NCBI RefSeq assembly: GCF_024296865.1
Contig: NZ_CP101134.1
Coordinates: 1,922,001 to 1,986,000, forward strand
DNA: 64,000 bases
Direction: 5' to 3'
From: Sphingobacterium sp. LZ7M1
Lineage (GTDB): Bacteria > Bacteroidota > Bacteroidia > Sphingobacteriales > Sphingobacteriaceae
Shown here: one piece after another, positions 7,811 through 15,071 of the stretch
Layout of the letters: the number at the start of each line of letters is the position of its first letter
Position numbering within the stretch: the first letter of the stretch is position 1
Program-made: the position numbers and the translations under genes
The notes under the pieces: generated by a model
What the model was told of the DNA's origin: nothing
Database searches by the model: none
Seen by the model: only the letters and a program-made list of their open reading frames with translations

Positions 7811-9097
7811 ATGAACATCAAAAGGAATATTATTTTTTCACTTGAAAAACGTAAGAAGGACGGTATAGAGATCATAGAAAATGTTCCTATCAGAATCCGA
7901 ATCAACTATGACGGTGACAGACTGGATTTATCCAGTGGTTTTCGGGTTGACGTTCCTAAATGGGATGATAAAAAGCAACGTGTAAAAAACGGCACAACAA
8001 ATAAAATTAAACAGTCTGCAAGCGAAATAAATGCATCACTCCTAAAGATTGAAAGTATCATTCAGGATATCTTCAAAAGTTATGAGATTGAAGGATCAGT
8101 TCCTTCAAAATCGACACTGCGGAATGAAATAAATGATAAGATAAAACCAAAAAATGAAACTTCTTCGGAAGCACCAATACAAAGTAAATTCTTTGATTAC
8201 TACGACCAATTTATTCAAGAGAACCGTAAACTCAATAATTGGACTGAAGGCACACTAAAAAAACTTCGAACGGTCAGAAATCATCTCCAAGAGTTTAAAC
8301 CAAACATCGGCATTAACGATTTTGATAATGCCACGCTTGATAAGTATATGGATTTCCTTTTGAAGCGCCGAGGATTTAAAAACTCAACACTGGAAAAACA
8401 TTTAAAGTTCTTAAAATGGTTTCTTCGCTGGGGAAATAGAAAGGGAATAGTAGCGAATTCAGCATTCCTATCGTACCGTCCGAAAATTAAGAAAATAGAA
8501 AAAAAAGTCATTTTTCTTACAGGGCAAGAGATTGACCATATTAAGGCTTTCGATATTCCGAAAGAAAAATCATACTTATACCGTGTTCGTGATATACTGA
8601 TTTTCACGTGTTATTCAGGATTGAGACACTCAGATGTATATGCATTAACAAAAGATGCTGTGAAAGAGAAATTTATAGAAGTAGTGACGATCAAAACAGA
8701 TGATAAACTCATCATCGATCTTAATAACCACACAAAAGAAATTTTAAATAAATATAAGGACGAAAGATTTCCGAACAACAAGGCTCTACCGGTAATTTCT
8801 AACCAGAAATATAATGAATACCTCAAGGAACTTGGCGAATTAGTTGGACTTAATGAATCGATTATGACAACTTATTATAAAGGAAACAAGCGTATAGAAG
8901 AGGTTGTCCCAAAGTACACGTTATTAACTTCTCACATTGGAAGACGTTCTTTTATATGCAACGGTTTGTTTCTTGGAATACCTGTCCATATTATGATGAA
9001 ATGGACTGGACATTCAGATTATAAATCTATGCAACCCTATATCGATACCGTGGATGAAATGCGAAGCGAAGCTATGGAAATGTTTAACAAAATGTAA
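7811..9097 (+). CDS. int: Tyrosine integrase of the mobilizable element
   Basis: The 428-aa protein is a Bacteroidetes-type tyrosine recombinase. An N-terminal arm-binding domain (about residues 1-95) is followed by a SAM-like core-binding domain (about 118-215, EHLKFLKWFLRW). The catalytic domain has Arg in YSGLRHSD, a HIGRRSF His/Arg box, GHSDYKSMQPYI, and the C-terminal Tyr. It lies directly inside the left att site, as the integrase of an element targeting ssrA would. The reading frame starts at the first ATG after the arm repeats. Confidence 0.9.
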   Translation: MNIKRNIIFSLEKRKKDGIEIIENVPIRIRINYDGDRLDLSSGFRVDVPKWDDKKQRVKNGTTNKIKQSASEINASLLKIESIIQDIFKSYEIEGSVPSKSTLRNEINDKIKPKNETSSEAPIQSKFFDYYDQFIQENRKLNNWTEGTLKKLRTVRNHLQEFKPNIGINDFDNATLDKYMDFLLKRRGFKNSTLEKHLKFLKWFLRWGNRKGIVANSAFLSYRPKIKKIEKKVIFLTGQEIDHIKAFDIPKEKSYLYRVRDILIFTCYSGLRHSDVYALTKDAVKEKFIEVVTIKTDDKLIIDLNNHTKEILNKYKDERFPNNKALPVISNQKYNEYLKELGELVGLNESIMTTYYKGNKRIEEVVPKYTLLTSHIGRRSFICNGLFLGIPVHIMMKWTGHSDYKSMQPYIDTVDEMRSEAMEMFNKM

Positions 9098-9102
9098 GGA
9101 AT

Positions 9103-10089
9103 ATGCAAAAAGAAGAAAATGAGTTAATATCTTTTCTAACATTATTACGTCGGTATGAAGAGGTTCTACACCAACAGATAAATAATCAGGATCTTGACTG
9201 GAATAAGTTAGCAGAAGTAAAGCGAACTTTATTAGAGCGTTTAGATTCCTCATCAGTTGAAGAAGTTATAAATTATCTTCTTGTCAATTCTAGTCGTGAA
9301 AAAATCATAGGACTAACGAGAAATTTTGACGCCGTTTATAATGGACTAGCTGAACTAGTTAATACTAGAAATTTTGAGATTGAGGCCAATTCATCCACAG
9401 AATCATTTCGTCGGGAACATGAACTTTTTGAACTTGAAATCAGAGAATATACAAAGAAATTTACAGAAGTTAGAAAGAAAAAAGAAGCACTTGAAAGGTC
9501 GTTGGATAGTTATTTCTTCGGCGGTGATGATACCCGTAGGATAAAGACCGAATTGGAAATTGACCGGATTGAACCAATCTTTCAATCTAAATTACAGGAC
9601 TATGAAGCCAAAATCCTTGAATCGAAACAATTTTTTGAGAATGATTTTCAATTAACAAAATCTATCCTTGGAGAGGTAACTAATGTCTTGAAGGCTAGGA
9701 TAAAGCCACTCTTTGATATATACAGAGAAAATTCCCAAAACGACGTATATCATGAATATTTTCCAATGTATTTGGTAGGTGCTGTTTATGAAGTTTTAAT
9801 AGAGAATAAGATTATCGAAGTAGATGCTCAAACTTTTCACGGAGTAATCAACCTGAATAAAGAAACCAATCTGAAAATTTCACCAGATTTTATATTGTAC
9901 TTTCTTGTAGATTCCTTTTCTAAACGTCTTGATGACAGTGCCAGAAATAAATGGGTAGAAAAAATCCATAATATGCAGAATATCAAACTATCATCGTATA
10001 AAGCACACTATCGACAAATCCAAAGTAGTAGAAAATGGAAGAAGCTATATAAACGCTTAAAAGACTTATTCAACCATTCAAACAAATAA
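9103..10089 (+). CDS. Unknown coiled-coil protein coupled to the integrase
   Basis: The 328-aa protein starts 5 bp after the integrase stop, so it is almost certainly co-transcribed. It is Glu/Lys-rich with a predicted long coiled coil at about residues 110-210 and a more globular C-terminal part (about 225-328). No catalytic motif is visible and I do not recognise the family. Its tight coupling to the integrase suggests a role in excision, element maintenance or control, but that is inference from position alone. Confidence 0.55.
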   Translation: MQKEENELISFLTLLRRYEEVLHQQINNQDLDWNKLAEVKRTLLERLDSSSVEEVINYLLVNSSREKIIGLTRNFDAVYNGLAELVNTRNFEIEANSSTESFRREHELFELEIREYTKKFTEVRKKKEALERSLDSYFFGGDDTRRIKTELEIDRIEPIFQSKLQDYEAKILESKQFFENDFQLTKSILGEVTNVLKARIKPLFDIYRENSQNDVYHEYFPMYLVGAVYEVLIENKIIEVDAQTFHGVINLNKETNLKISPDFILYFLVDSFSKRLDDSARNKWVEKIHNMQNIKLSSYKAHYRQIQSSRKWKKLYKRLKDLFNHSNK

Positions 10090-10315
10090 TAATCCGCTTA
10101 AATGAGTTTTTGAATACTTTTTAAGATTTAGTTTACAATCGTACCACAAAGAAAATCACCCATCCTTATTTAACCAACTGATAACAAGCTAAATAAATAT
10201 CGTTGTATTTGATTCTACCACATATTTACCACGATATTAACCTCCTACCTTAGCTCATGTTCGAACATTAAATGCCGATGCGCACGGCAATGGTTTAATT
10301 TCAACTAATAAGAAC

Positions 10316-10627
10316 ATGGACATTCGTGAATTACTATCAAAGCCTGTCGCTATGATGACTGGCGAGGAATTACTGGCTATTCAACGAGAAGCAATCGCAG
10401 AAATACCTAAAGAAGAAGCAACAAGCACATTCCCTGAATTCGTATATGGTATTTCGGGTATTATGCAGTTGTTTAATTGTAGCAAATCGAAAGCACAGAA
10501 AATAAAAAACAGTGGTGTAATTACTGGTGCGATTCAACAGGATCAACGGACAATTATTGTTGATACTCGGCTTGCTTTAAAATTGTTTAAGGAGTATACC
10601 AATCAAAAGAAAAGGAGGTTCGTATGA
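10316..10627 (+). CDS. DUF3853-type helix-turn-helix protein
   Basis: The 103-aa protein matches the small DUF3853-like family common in Bacteroidetes mobilizable elements. The helix-turn-helix (about residues 42-75) reads YGISGIMQLFNCSKSKAQKI, followed by a substrate-wing-like segment ending near LALKLF. Such proteins precede the RepA-like ATPase and probably regulate or assist replication and excision. Its stop overlaps the next start (ATGA). The 226-bp gap upstream probably holds the promoter of the replication-mobilization operon. Confidence 0.65.
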   Translation: MDIRELLSKPVAMMTGEELLAIQREAIAEIPKEEATSTFPEFVYGISGIMQLFNCSKSKAQKIKNSGVITGAIQQDQRTIIVDTRLALKLFKEYTNQKKRRFV

Positions 10628-11670
10628 TTCCATTTAATCAGAATATTGTCGAAGCTCTTGAAAAATCTACAGTTAAAATAACAGATGAATTTAAAGAACC
10701 TCCTATCATGATAACAATCAGCAATTCGGATTCCGTCATTGGAACGCTTGGCAATTTTAGCGCATCTACAGGGAAAGCAAAGAGCCGGAAAACATTCAAT
10801 GTGATTTCATTGGTTGCGGCGGCATTGAGCGGTAGGCAAATATTAGAGTACAAAGTTAAAGTTCCCGAAAACCGTCCCTTAGTATTGTATTTTGATACCG
10901 AGCAGAGTAAATACCATTGTCACAGGCTTCTTTCACGGGTATATAAGCTTATTGATTATCCACCGACAAAAGTACACGGGAACTTAAAATTGATTTCTCT
11001 AAGAGAGTATCCTACGAAAGAACGTCTTAATATCATCGAATATGCTTTGTTCAAATATGCAGACAGGGTCGGTCTGGTCATAATTGACGGAATCAGGGAC
11101 CTAGTTTACGATATTAATAATGCTACAGAAGCAACGGAGATTACAGGTAAGTTGATGAAATGGTCACAGGAGCTGAATATCCATATCCACACCGTGCTAC
11201 ACCTGAACAAAGGAGATGACAACACACGGGGGCATTTGGGAACAGAGTTGAACAATAAGGCGGAATCTATCTTACAGGTTACTAAAAGCGATATGGATGC
11301 AAACTACAGCACTGTTGCCCCAAAGTTTATTAGAGATGTTGAATTCGAGCCATTTACCTTTTTTATTGATGATGGTTTACCAGTTTTGGACGAAAATTTT
11401 GATCTGTCAGGCACAGTATCCAGAAAAGGCTTTGATTATCAAGAACTTTCTAAAGAGAATCATCGAGAAGTGTTACAGGAAATGTTCAACGACAGTGAAA
11501 TTACCTGTACATATGATGACTTTGTCCGAAGATTGAAGGAAGCTTATCTAGCAAAAGGTTTCAATTTCGGAACGAACAAAGCAAAACAGCTAAAGACGTT
11601 CCTTGAAAACAAAAGGATGATTATCAAGAACGATAAGACCTATCGGTTCAATCCAGAATTCTATTACTGA
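10624..11670 (+). CDS. RepA-like AAA ATPase
   Basis: The 348-aa protein is a RecA/RepA-fold ATPase. A modified Walker A lies near residues 48-58 (STGKAKSRKT), a Walker B-like VGLVIIDGIRDLV near residue 155, and HTVLHLNKGDDNTRGHLGTEL further on. The C-terminal part is basic and winged-helix-like. Members sit between the DUF3853 gene and the primase in Bacteroidetes mobilizable elements and are thought to act as replicative helicase or loader. It overlaps the preceding gene by 4 bp, so translation is coupled. Confidence 0.7.
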   Translation: MIPFNQNIVEALEKSTVKITDEFKEPPIMITISNSDSVIGTLGNFSASTGKAKSRKTFNVISLVAAALSGRQILEYKVKVPENRPLVLYFDTEQSKYHCHRLLSRVYKLIDYPPTKVHGNLKLISLREYPTKERLNIIEYALFKYADRVGLVIIDGIRDLVYDINNATEATEITGKLMKWSQELNIHIHTVLHLNKGDDNTRGHLGTELNNKAESILQVTKSDMDANYSTVAPKFIRDVEFEPFTFFIDDGLPVLDENFDLSGTVSRKGFDYQELSKENHREVLQEMFNDSEITCTYDDFVRRLKEAYLAKGFNFGTNKAKQLKTFLENKRMIIKNDKTYRFNPEFYY

Positions 11671-11675
11671 AAAAC

Positions 11676-11723
11676 AGGTTTAGTTTAGTCTGCCCCTATA
11701 TATAGATAGACTAAACTAAACCT
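11676..11723. repeat. 16-bp perfect inverted repeat between ATPase and primase genes
   Basis: AGGTTTAGTTTAGTCT (11676-11691) and its exact complement (11708-11723) flank a 16-nt AT-rich spacer. The arm itself contains a TTTAGTTTAG direct repeat. It could be a terminator, an operator or a replication start site. No long T run follows on either strand. Confidence 0.7.
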
Positions 11724-11740
11724 CTCTAAAAATTAAGAAT

Positions 11741-12694
11741 ATGACATGTGAAGGCTTAAAGCGAATACCGCTCATATCCATTTTACAGCATTTACAGATT
11801 CCCTGTGCAAAGATGAACAGCAGGGAAGCATGGTTCAAGAACCCCTTTAACGGAGGAGATGAACGGACGGCATCGACAAAGGTGGATGTACATCAAAATA
11901 TATGGTACTCCCATTCCGAGGGTATCGGAGGGAACAATATTGATTTCCTGATGAAATTCTTAGGCACATCCGAACTCGCAAAAGTCTTGGAGTGGGCTGA
12001 TGAAAGAAAAAATATCTTTTCTTTTCAACAGCAGACCGTCTCGAATAGTCGGCACGCCGTACAGACACAAAAAGAGACAGGCTACACCATACTGTCCGTA
12101 AAACCACTTGAAAACAAAGCATTGCTCGGCTACCTGTCTAATGAGCGTAAGATTGACCCCGATATTGCCAAGGCTTTCTGCAAGGAAATCTACTACCAGA
12201 CGGCAAACGGGCAGACATATTTTGCCGTATGCTCTGTCAATGATTCGGGGGGATTTGAACTGCGCAATCCCTATGATAAACGGTCGTTAATGACAAAGGA
12301 CATCACGACCGTAGATAACGGAAGTGACAGGGTTATGTTGTTCGAGGGATTTATGGACTGGCTTTCTTTTTTGACACTAAGGAAGATCGCCGACCGACCG
12401 TTTCCAAGTACAGATTATTGTATACTGAACACTACCGCCCACCTGAAAAGGTCATTTCCTTTTTTGGAACGGCACAAAACTATTATCAGCTATTTGGACA
12501 CGGACGAGTCGGGAACAAAGGCATACAGGGAATTAGAAATCCGTTTTGGAAAAACCCACGGTCTCAAAAACGGAATACAGGAACTACAGCGCAGGAACAG
12601 TCTGATAAAAGACGTGAATGATTATCTGGTGCATGGTCTATCCGGCACCAAAATCGAAAACCGTCCTACTGGCAGAAAACTATCGAATAGGTAG
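11741..12694 (+). CDS. Toprim-domain primase
   Basis: The 317-aa protein is a primase-like mobile-element protein. An N-terminal CHC2-like region without an obvious zinc site (WFKNPF, WYSHSEGIGG near residues 28-70) is followed by a Toprim fold (about 185-290). VMLFEGFMDWLS supplies the acidic E and SYLDTDESGTKAY supplies DxD. Such proteins prime replication of the mobilized single strand. It follows the RepA-like ATPase and precedes the mobilization genes, a common Bacteroidetes gene order. Confidence 0.75.
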   Translation: MTCEGLKRIPLISILQHLQIPCAKMNSREAWFKNPFNGGDERTASTKVDVHQNIWYSHSEGIGGNNIDFLMKFLGTSELAKVLEWADERKNIFSFQQQTVSNSRHAVQTQKETGYTILSVKPLENKALLGYLSNERKIDPDIAKAFCKEIYYQTANGQTYFAVCSVNDSGGFELRNPYDKRSLMTKDITTVDNGSDRVMLFEGFMDWLSFLTLRKIADRPFPSTDYCILNTTAHLKRSFPFLERHKTIISYLDTDESGTKAYRELEIRFGKTHGLKNGIQELQRRNSLIKDVNDYLVHGLSGTKIENRPTGRKLSNR

Positions 12695-12738
12695 GGAGCA
12701 AGGTTGTGTTTTGGTGAACCCAAAACCGATAAGCTCCC
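12694..12738. other. Candidate origin of transfer (oriT)
   Basis: Nested inverted repeats lie directly upstream of mobC. The outer pair is GGGAGC (12694-12699) and GCTCCC (12733-12738). The inner pair is GTTTTGG (12708-12714) and CCAAAAC (12720-12726). Relaxase-type origins usually contain such repeats next to the mobilization genes. The nick site cannot be assigned from sequence alone. Confidence 0.5.
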
Positions 12739-12764
12739 GATGGTCACAGCGAAAAAAGAACATC

Positions 12765-13127
12765 ATGAAAGACAGAAAGAACAAAGGCGGTAGACCCGCA
12801 CTTGAAAATAAAAAACGATTCAGAATCAATGTCCGTTTCGATGAAACGGAACATAAAAAGGTTTTGCAGAATGCAGAAACCGCAGGGATGAGCAAATCGG
12901 AATGGGTACGCAGAAGTGCCGTTATGAGAAAAATCGTCCCGAGGTTTACCGAGGAACAGGTCAAAGCATTGAGGGCAATTACAGGAGCTTCGAACAACCT
13001 CAACCAATTGACAAAAAAAGCCCACCAGACAGGATTGATTGACGTGGCGACGGAGTGTCGGAATACGATTAGCCACATCAACTATTGTATTGATAAACTA
13101 CTGCATCATGATAGCGAAGATAATTGA
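12765..13127 (+). CDS. mobC: Mobilization accessory protein MobC
   Basis: The 120-aa basic protein has a ribbon-helix-helix start (FRINVRFDETEHKKVL, then MSKSEWVRRSA). It carries the MobC signature near its C-terminus (GASNNLNQLTKKAH). MobC helps the relaxase bind and open oriT. The ATG at 12765 is chosen because the residues before it in the longer frame are not conserved in type and overlap the primase gene. The relaxase start lies inside its 3' end. Confidence 0.85.
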   Translation: MKDRKNKGGRPALENKKRFRINVRFDETEHKKVLQNAETAGMSKSEWVRRSAVMRKIVPRFTEEQVKALRAITGASNNLNQLTKKAHQTGLIDVATECRNTISHINYCIDKLLHHDSEDN

Positions 13128-14022
13128 GGGGAAGTCATTCGGTGGGTGCGTGGGGTACGTACTGAAAAAAGACAGTGAGATTATCCACGCTAACGGACTG
13201 CGGACGGATTCGGCTAAGACTATTACACAGGATTTTAATTTTCAGCGGATGCTGAATCCCAGATTGGGTAAGGCAGTCGGGCATATTATCCTCTCGTGGA
13301 ATACCGATGACAAGAACATGCTGAACAACGACATCATGGTATCATCCGCCAAGCGGTACCTCTCCAAAATGGGGATTAAAGACACCCAATGCCTGATGGT
13401 TCGACATTTCGACCGTCAGCACGACCATATCCACATCATTTACAACCGTGTGAACGATTATGGCAAAACTATCTCCAACAGCAATGGGCGGTACAAGAGC
13501 TTTAAAGCTTGTAAGGAACTCAACGCCATGTATGGCTTCAAGCAGTCCGAGGGCAAAAAGAATGTTAACAGAGGAAGGCTCAAAGGTAACGATAGGACAC
13601 GATACCAGATTTACGATACTGTCAAGGCTGGTATACGCCACAGCAAAAACTGGGTTGAACTGGAGAACTATTTACGGTACAAGGGCGTGGAAATCCAGTT
13701 TAAATACAAATCGGGAACAGATGAAATACAGGGCATTTCTTTTTCCAAGAACGGACAAGTATTTCGGGGTTCTGCCATTGACCGTTCATTGAGCTTTGGA
13801 CAGATACACAAGGAACTGAAGAACATTGACCAGTCACAAGCCATAAATCAACCTTCAGATAGTGATTCGTCAGTGAGCCAATCAATGGATAATAATATCG
13901 AAAATGTGATTGGAGAAATTGCATCAGCTTTATTTTCCTTTCCTGTCTCAATCTCACCCGATCAAGATGATGCACTCATCAGAAAAAGAAAGAAAAAAGA
14001 GAAATACAAATTAAAACGTTAA
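13108..14022 (+). CDS. mobB: MOBP-type relaxase
   Basis: The roughly 304-aa protein starts MIAKIIEGKSFGG, the classic relaxase N-terminus with GCVGYVL. The histidine triad is HFDRQHDHIHIIYNRV (about residues 98-113). A basic C-terminus follows. It nicks oriT and leads the strand into a recipient through a helper element's transfer machinery, possibly that of the conjugative element to the left. The ATG at 13108 overlaps the end of mobC by 20 bp; the longer upstream frame is rejected. Confidence 0.9.
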   Translation: MIAKIIEGKSFGGCVGYVLKKDSEIIHANGLRTDSAKTITQDFNFQRMLNPRLGKAVGHIILSWNTDDKNMLNNDIMVSSAKRYLSKMGIKDTQCLMVRHFDRQHDHIHIIYNRVNDYGKTISNSNGRYKSFKACKELNAMYGFKQSEGKKNVNRGRLKGNDRTRYQIYDTVKAGIRHSKNWVELENYLRYKGVEIQFKYKSGTDEIQGISFSKNGQVFRGSAIDRSLSFGQIHKELKNIDQSQAINQPSDSDSSVSQSMDNNIENVIGEIASALFSFPVSISPDQDDALIRKRKKKEKYKLKR

Positions 14023-14025
14023 AAC

Positions 14026-14700
14026 ATGACCACTGAAATAGAGAACTTACAAGAACAAGTTAATGCGCTTCAAGAAAATACAGACCTTATCACGCAGGAT
14101 ATTGTACGCATTATGCCGACCATTGTATCGTTACTTTCGGCAAATGAAAAAGCGATGCAGGAATTTCATGATATGCGTGCAAAGGATCAGGAACATCTAA
14201 GCCATATAAAAGCATTTATTAAACAAGAGAACGTCATCTTATCCAAGATCATCAAAGACTATGGTTCACTGGAAGATGTCGCAAACAGGAGTTCTGAAAC
14301 AACACGCAAACACCTTTCGATATTGACTAAAAAGGAAAATGAAATAGTTGCCAAAATTTCACAGATACCCGATAAGGTAAATATAAGACATTTGTACGGC
14401 GTTGACCTGAAATCAACGCCCGTGATCATTATCATAATATTGTTTTCGGTGGTAATTTCTTTGGGATTAGGCATGTTACTGGAAAAGGATAGACAGATTG
14501 GCGATAAGACATCCTATGAAATGCGTTATCGGATGATAGCGTTGGATTTACCCAATGTTACCGCGCAGATCGATTCTGCATACTCCCTAAATTCTGATAA
14601 ATTTCACGATTTGGTAATTAAAAGAGAAGAGGAAAACAAACTATTATACAGTATAGATAGGAGCCGAGAAGAAATTAAAAAGCTAAAAGAGATTGAGTAA
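14026..14700 (+). CDS. MbpC-like coiled-coil membrane protein
   Basis: The 224-aa protein starts 3 bp after the relaxase stop. Its N-terminal half is coiled coil. One strong membrane segment lies at about residues 132-150 (STPVIIIIILFSVVISLG), and the C-terminus is charged. Similar proteins follow relaxase genes in Bacteroidetes mobilizable elements (MbpC position), where they may couple the relaxosome to the membrane. Its TAA stop codon is also the first part of the TAACG edge of the adjoining attC-like region, so the cassette array begins exactly at the end of this gene. Confidence 0.6.
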   Translation: MTTEIENLQEQVNALQENTDLITQDIVRIMPTIVSLLSANEKAMQEFHDMRAKDQEHLSHIKAFIKQENVILSKIIKDYGSLEDVANRSSETTRKHLSILTKKENEIVAKISQIPDKVNIRHLYGVDLKSTPVIIIIILFSVVISLGLGMLLEKDRQIGDKTSYEMRYRMIALDLPNVTAQIDSAYSLNSDKFHDLVIKREEENKLLYSIDRSREEIKKLKEIE

Positions 14701-14830
14701 CGGATCAGGCGCTTGGCGCACGTGCTGGAGCATTGCTCCAAGCGCGTGTTAGAGGACAGTCCCGAAGGGCTGTACTCCGGCAAGCGCCTGATCCGTTGAG
14801 AGGGAAGCCCGGAGGGATTTCCTCTCAACG
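14701..14830. repeat. 130-bp multi-hairpin repeat, copy 1
   Basis: This unit is identical over all 130 bases to 29868-29997. An outer stem (CGGATCAGGCGCTTG with CAAGCGCCTGATCCG) encloses hairpins such as GGAGC-ATT-GCTCC and GACAG/CTGT. A second stem (TTGAGAGG with CCTCTCAA) follows, then CG. It interrupts an attC-like site. A 29-bp fragment of it occurs at 22393-22421. Confidence 0.9.
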
Positions 14831-14956
14831 AGTTTGGGCTTTGCGAGGGAGCGGATTTTTAGCACTACCTTTGATATGAAGCACAAATGTTCAAATTTAC
14901 GAAAAAGTTTCAAACGAAGCACTTCGCCCGCTCTCTTGCAAAACCCTTGTTATCGA
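14827..14956. other. attC-like site S12 (end of array)
   Basis: GGGCTTTGCGAGGGAGCGG pairs imperfectly with CCGCTCTCTTGCAAAACCC about 75 bp later, and GTTATCG closes the site. The left core (TAACG) is separated from the arm by the 130-bp repeat. It would be the attC of the restriction-modification cassette. Confidence 0.6.
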
Positions 14957-14994
14957 TAGTGGCAATTATTCGGTCGTTTGTCGTGCGTTGGATT

Positions 14995-15055
14995 GGTGGC
15001 TCTTTTGCATTTTTTGTTTGGCTTTGTGCGGTTGGAAAAATGCAAATGTGCCACC
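14995..15055. repeat. Hairpin repeat family 2, copy a
   Basis: GGTGGCTCTTTTGCATTTTT pairs with AAAAATGCAAATGTGCCACC around a GTTTGGCTTTGTGCGGTTGG centre. It lies 16 bp beyond the res stop codon. The same type of hairpin occurs at 22250, 22609 and 29730. Confidence 0.75.
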
Positions 15056-15071
15056 AAAAGCGTGGGTTGTT

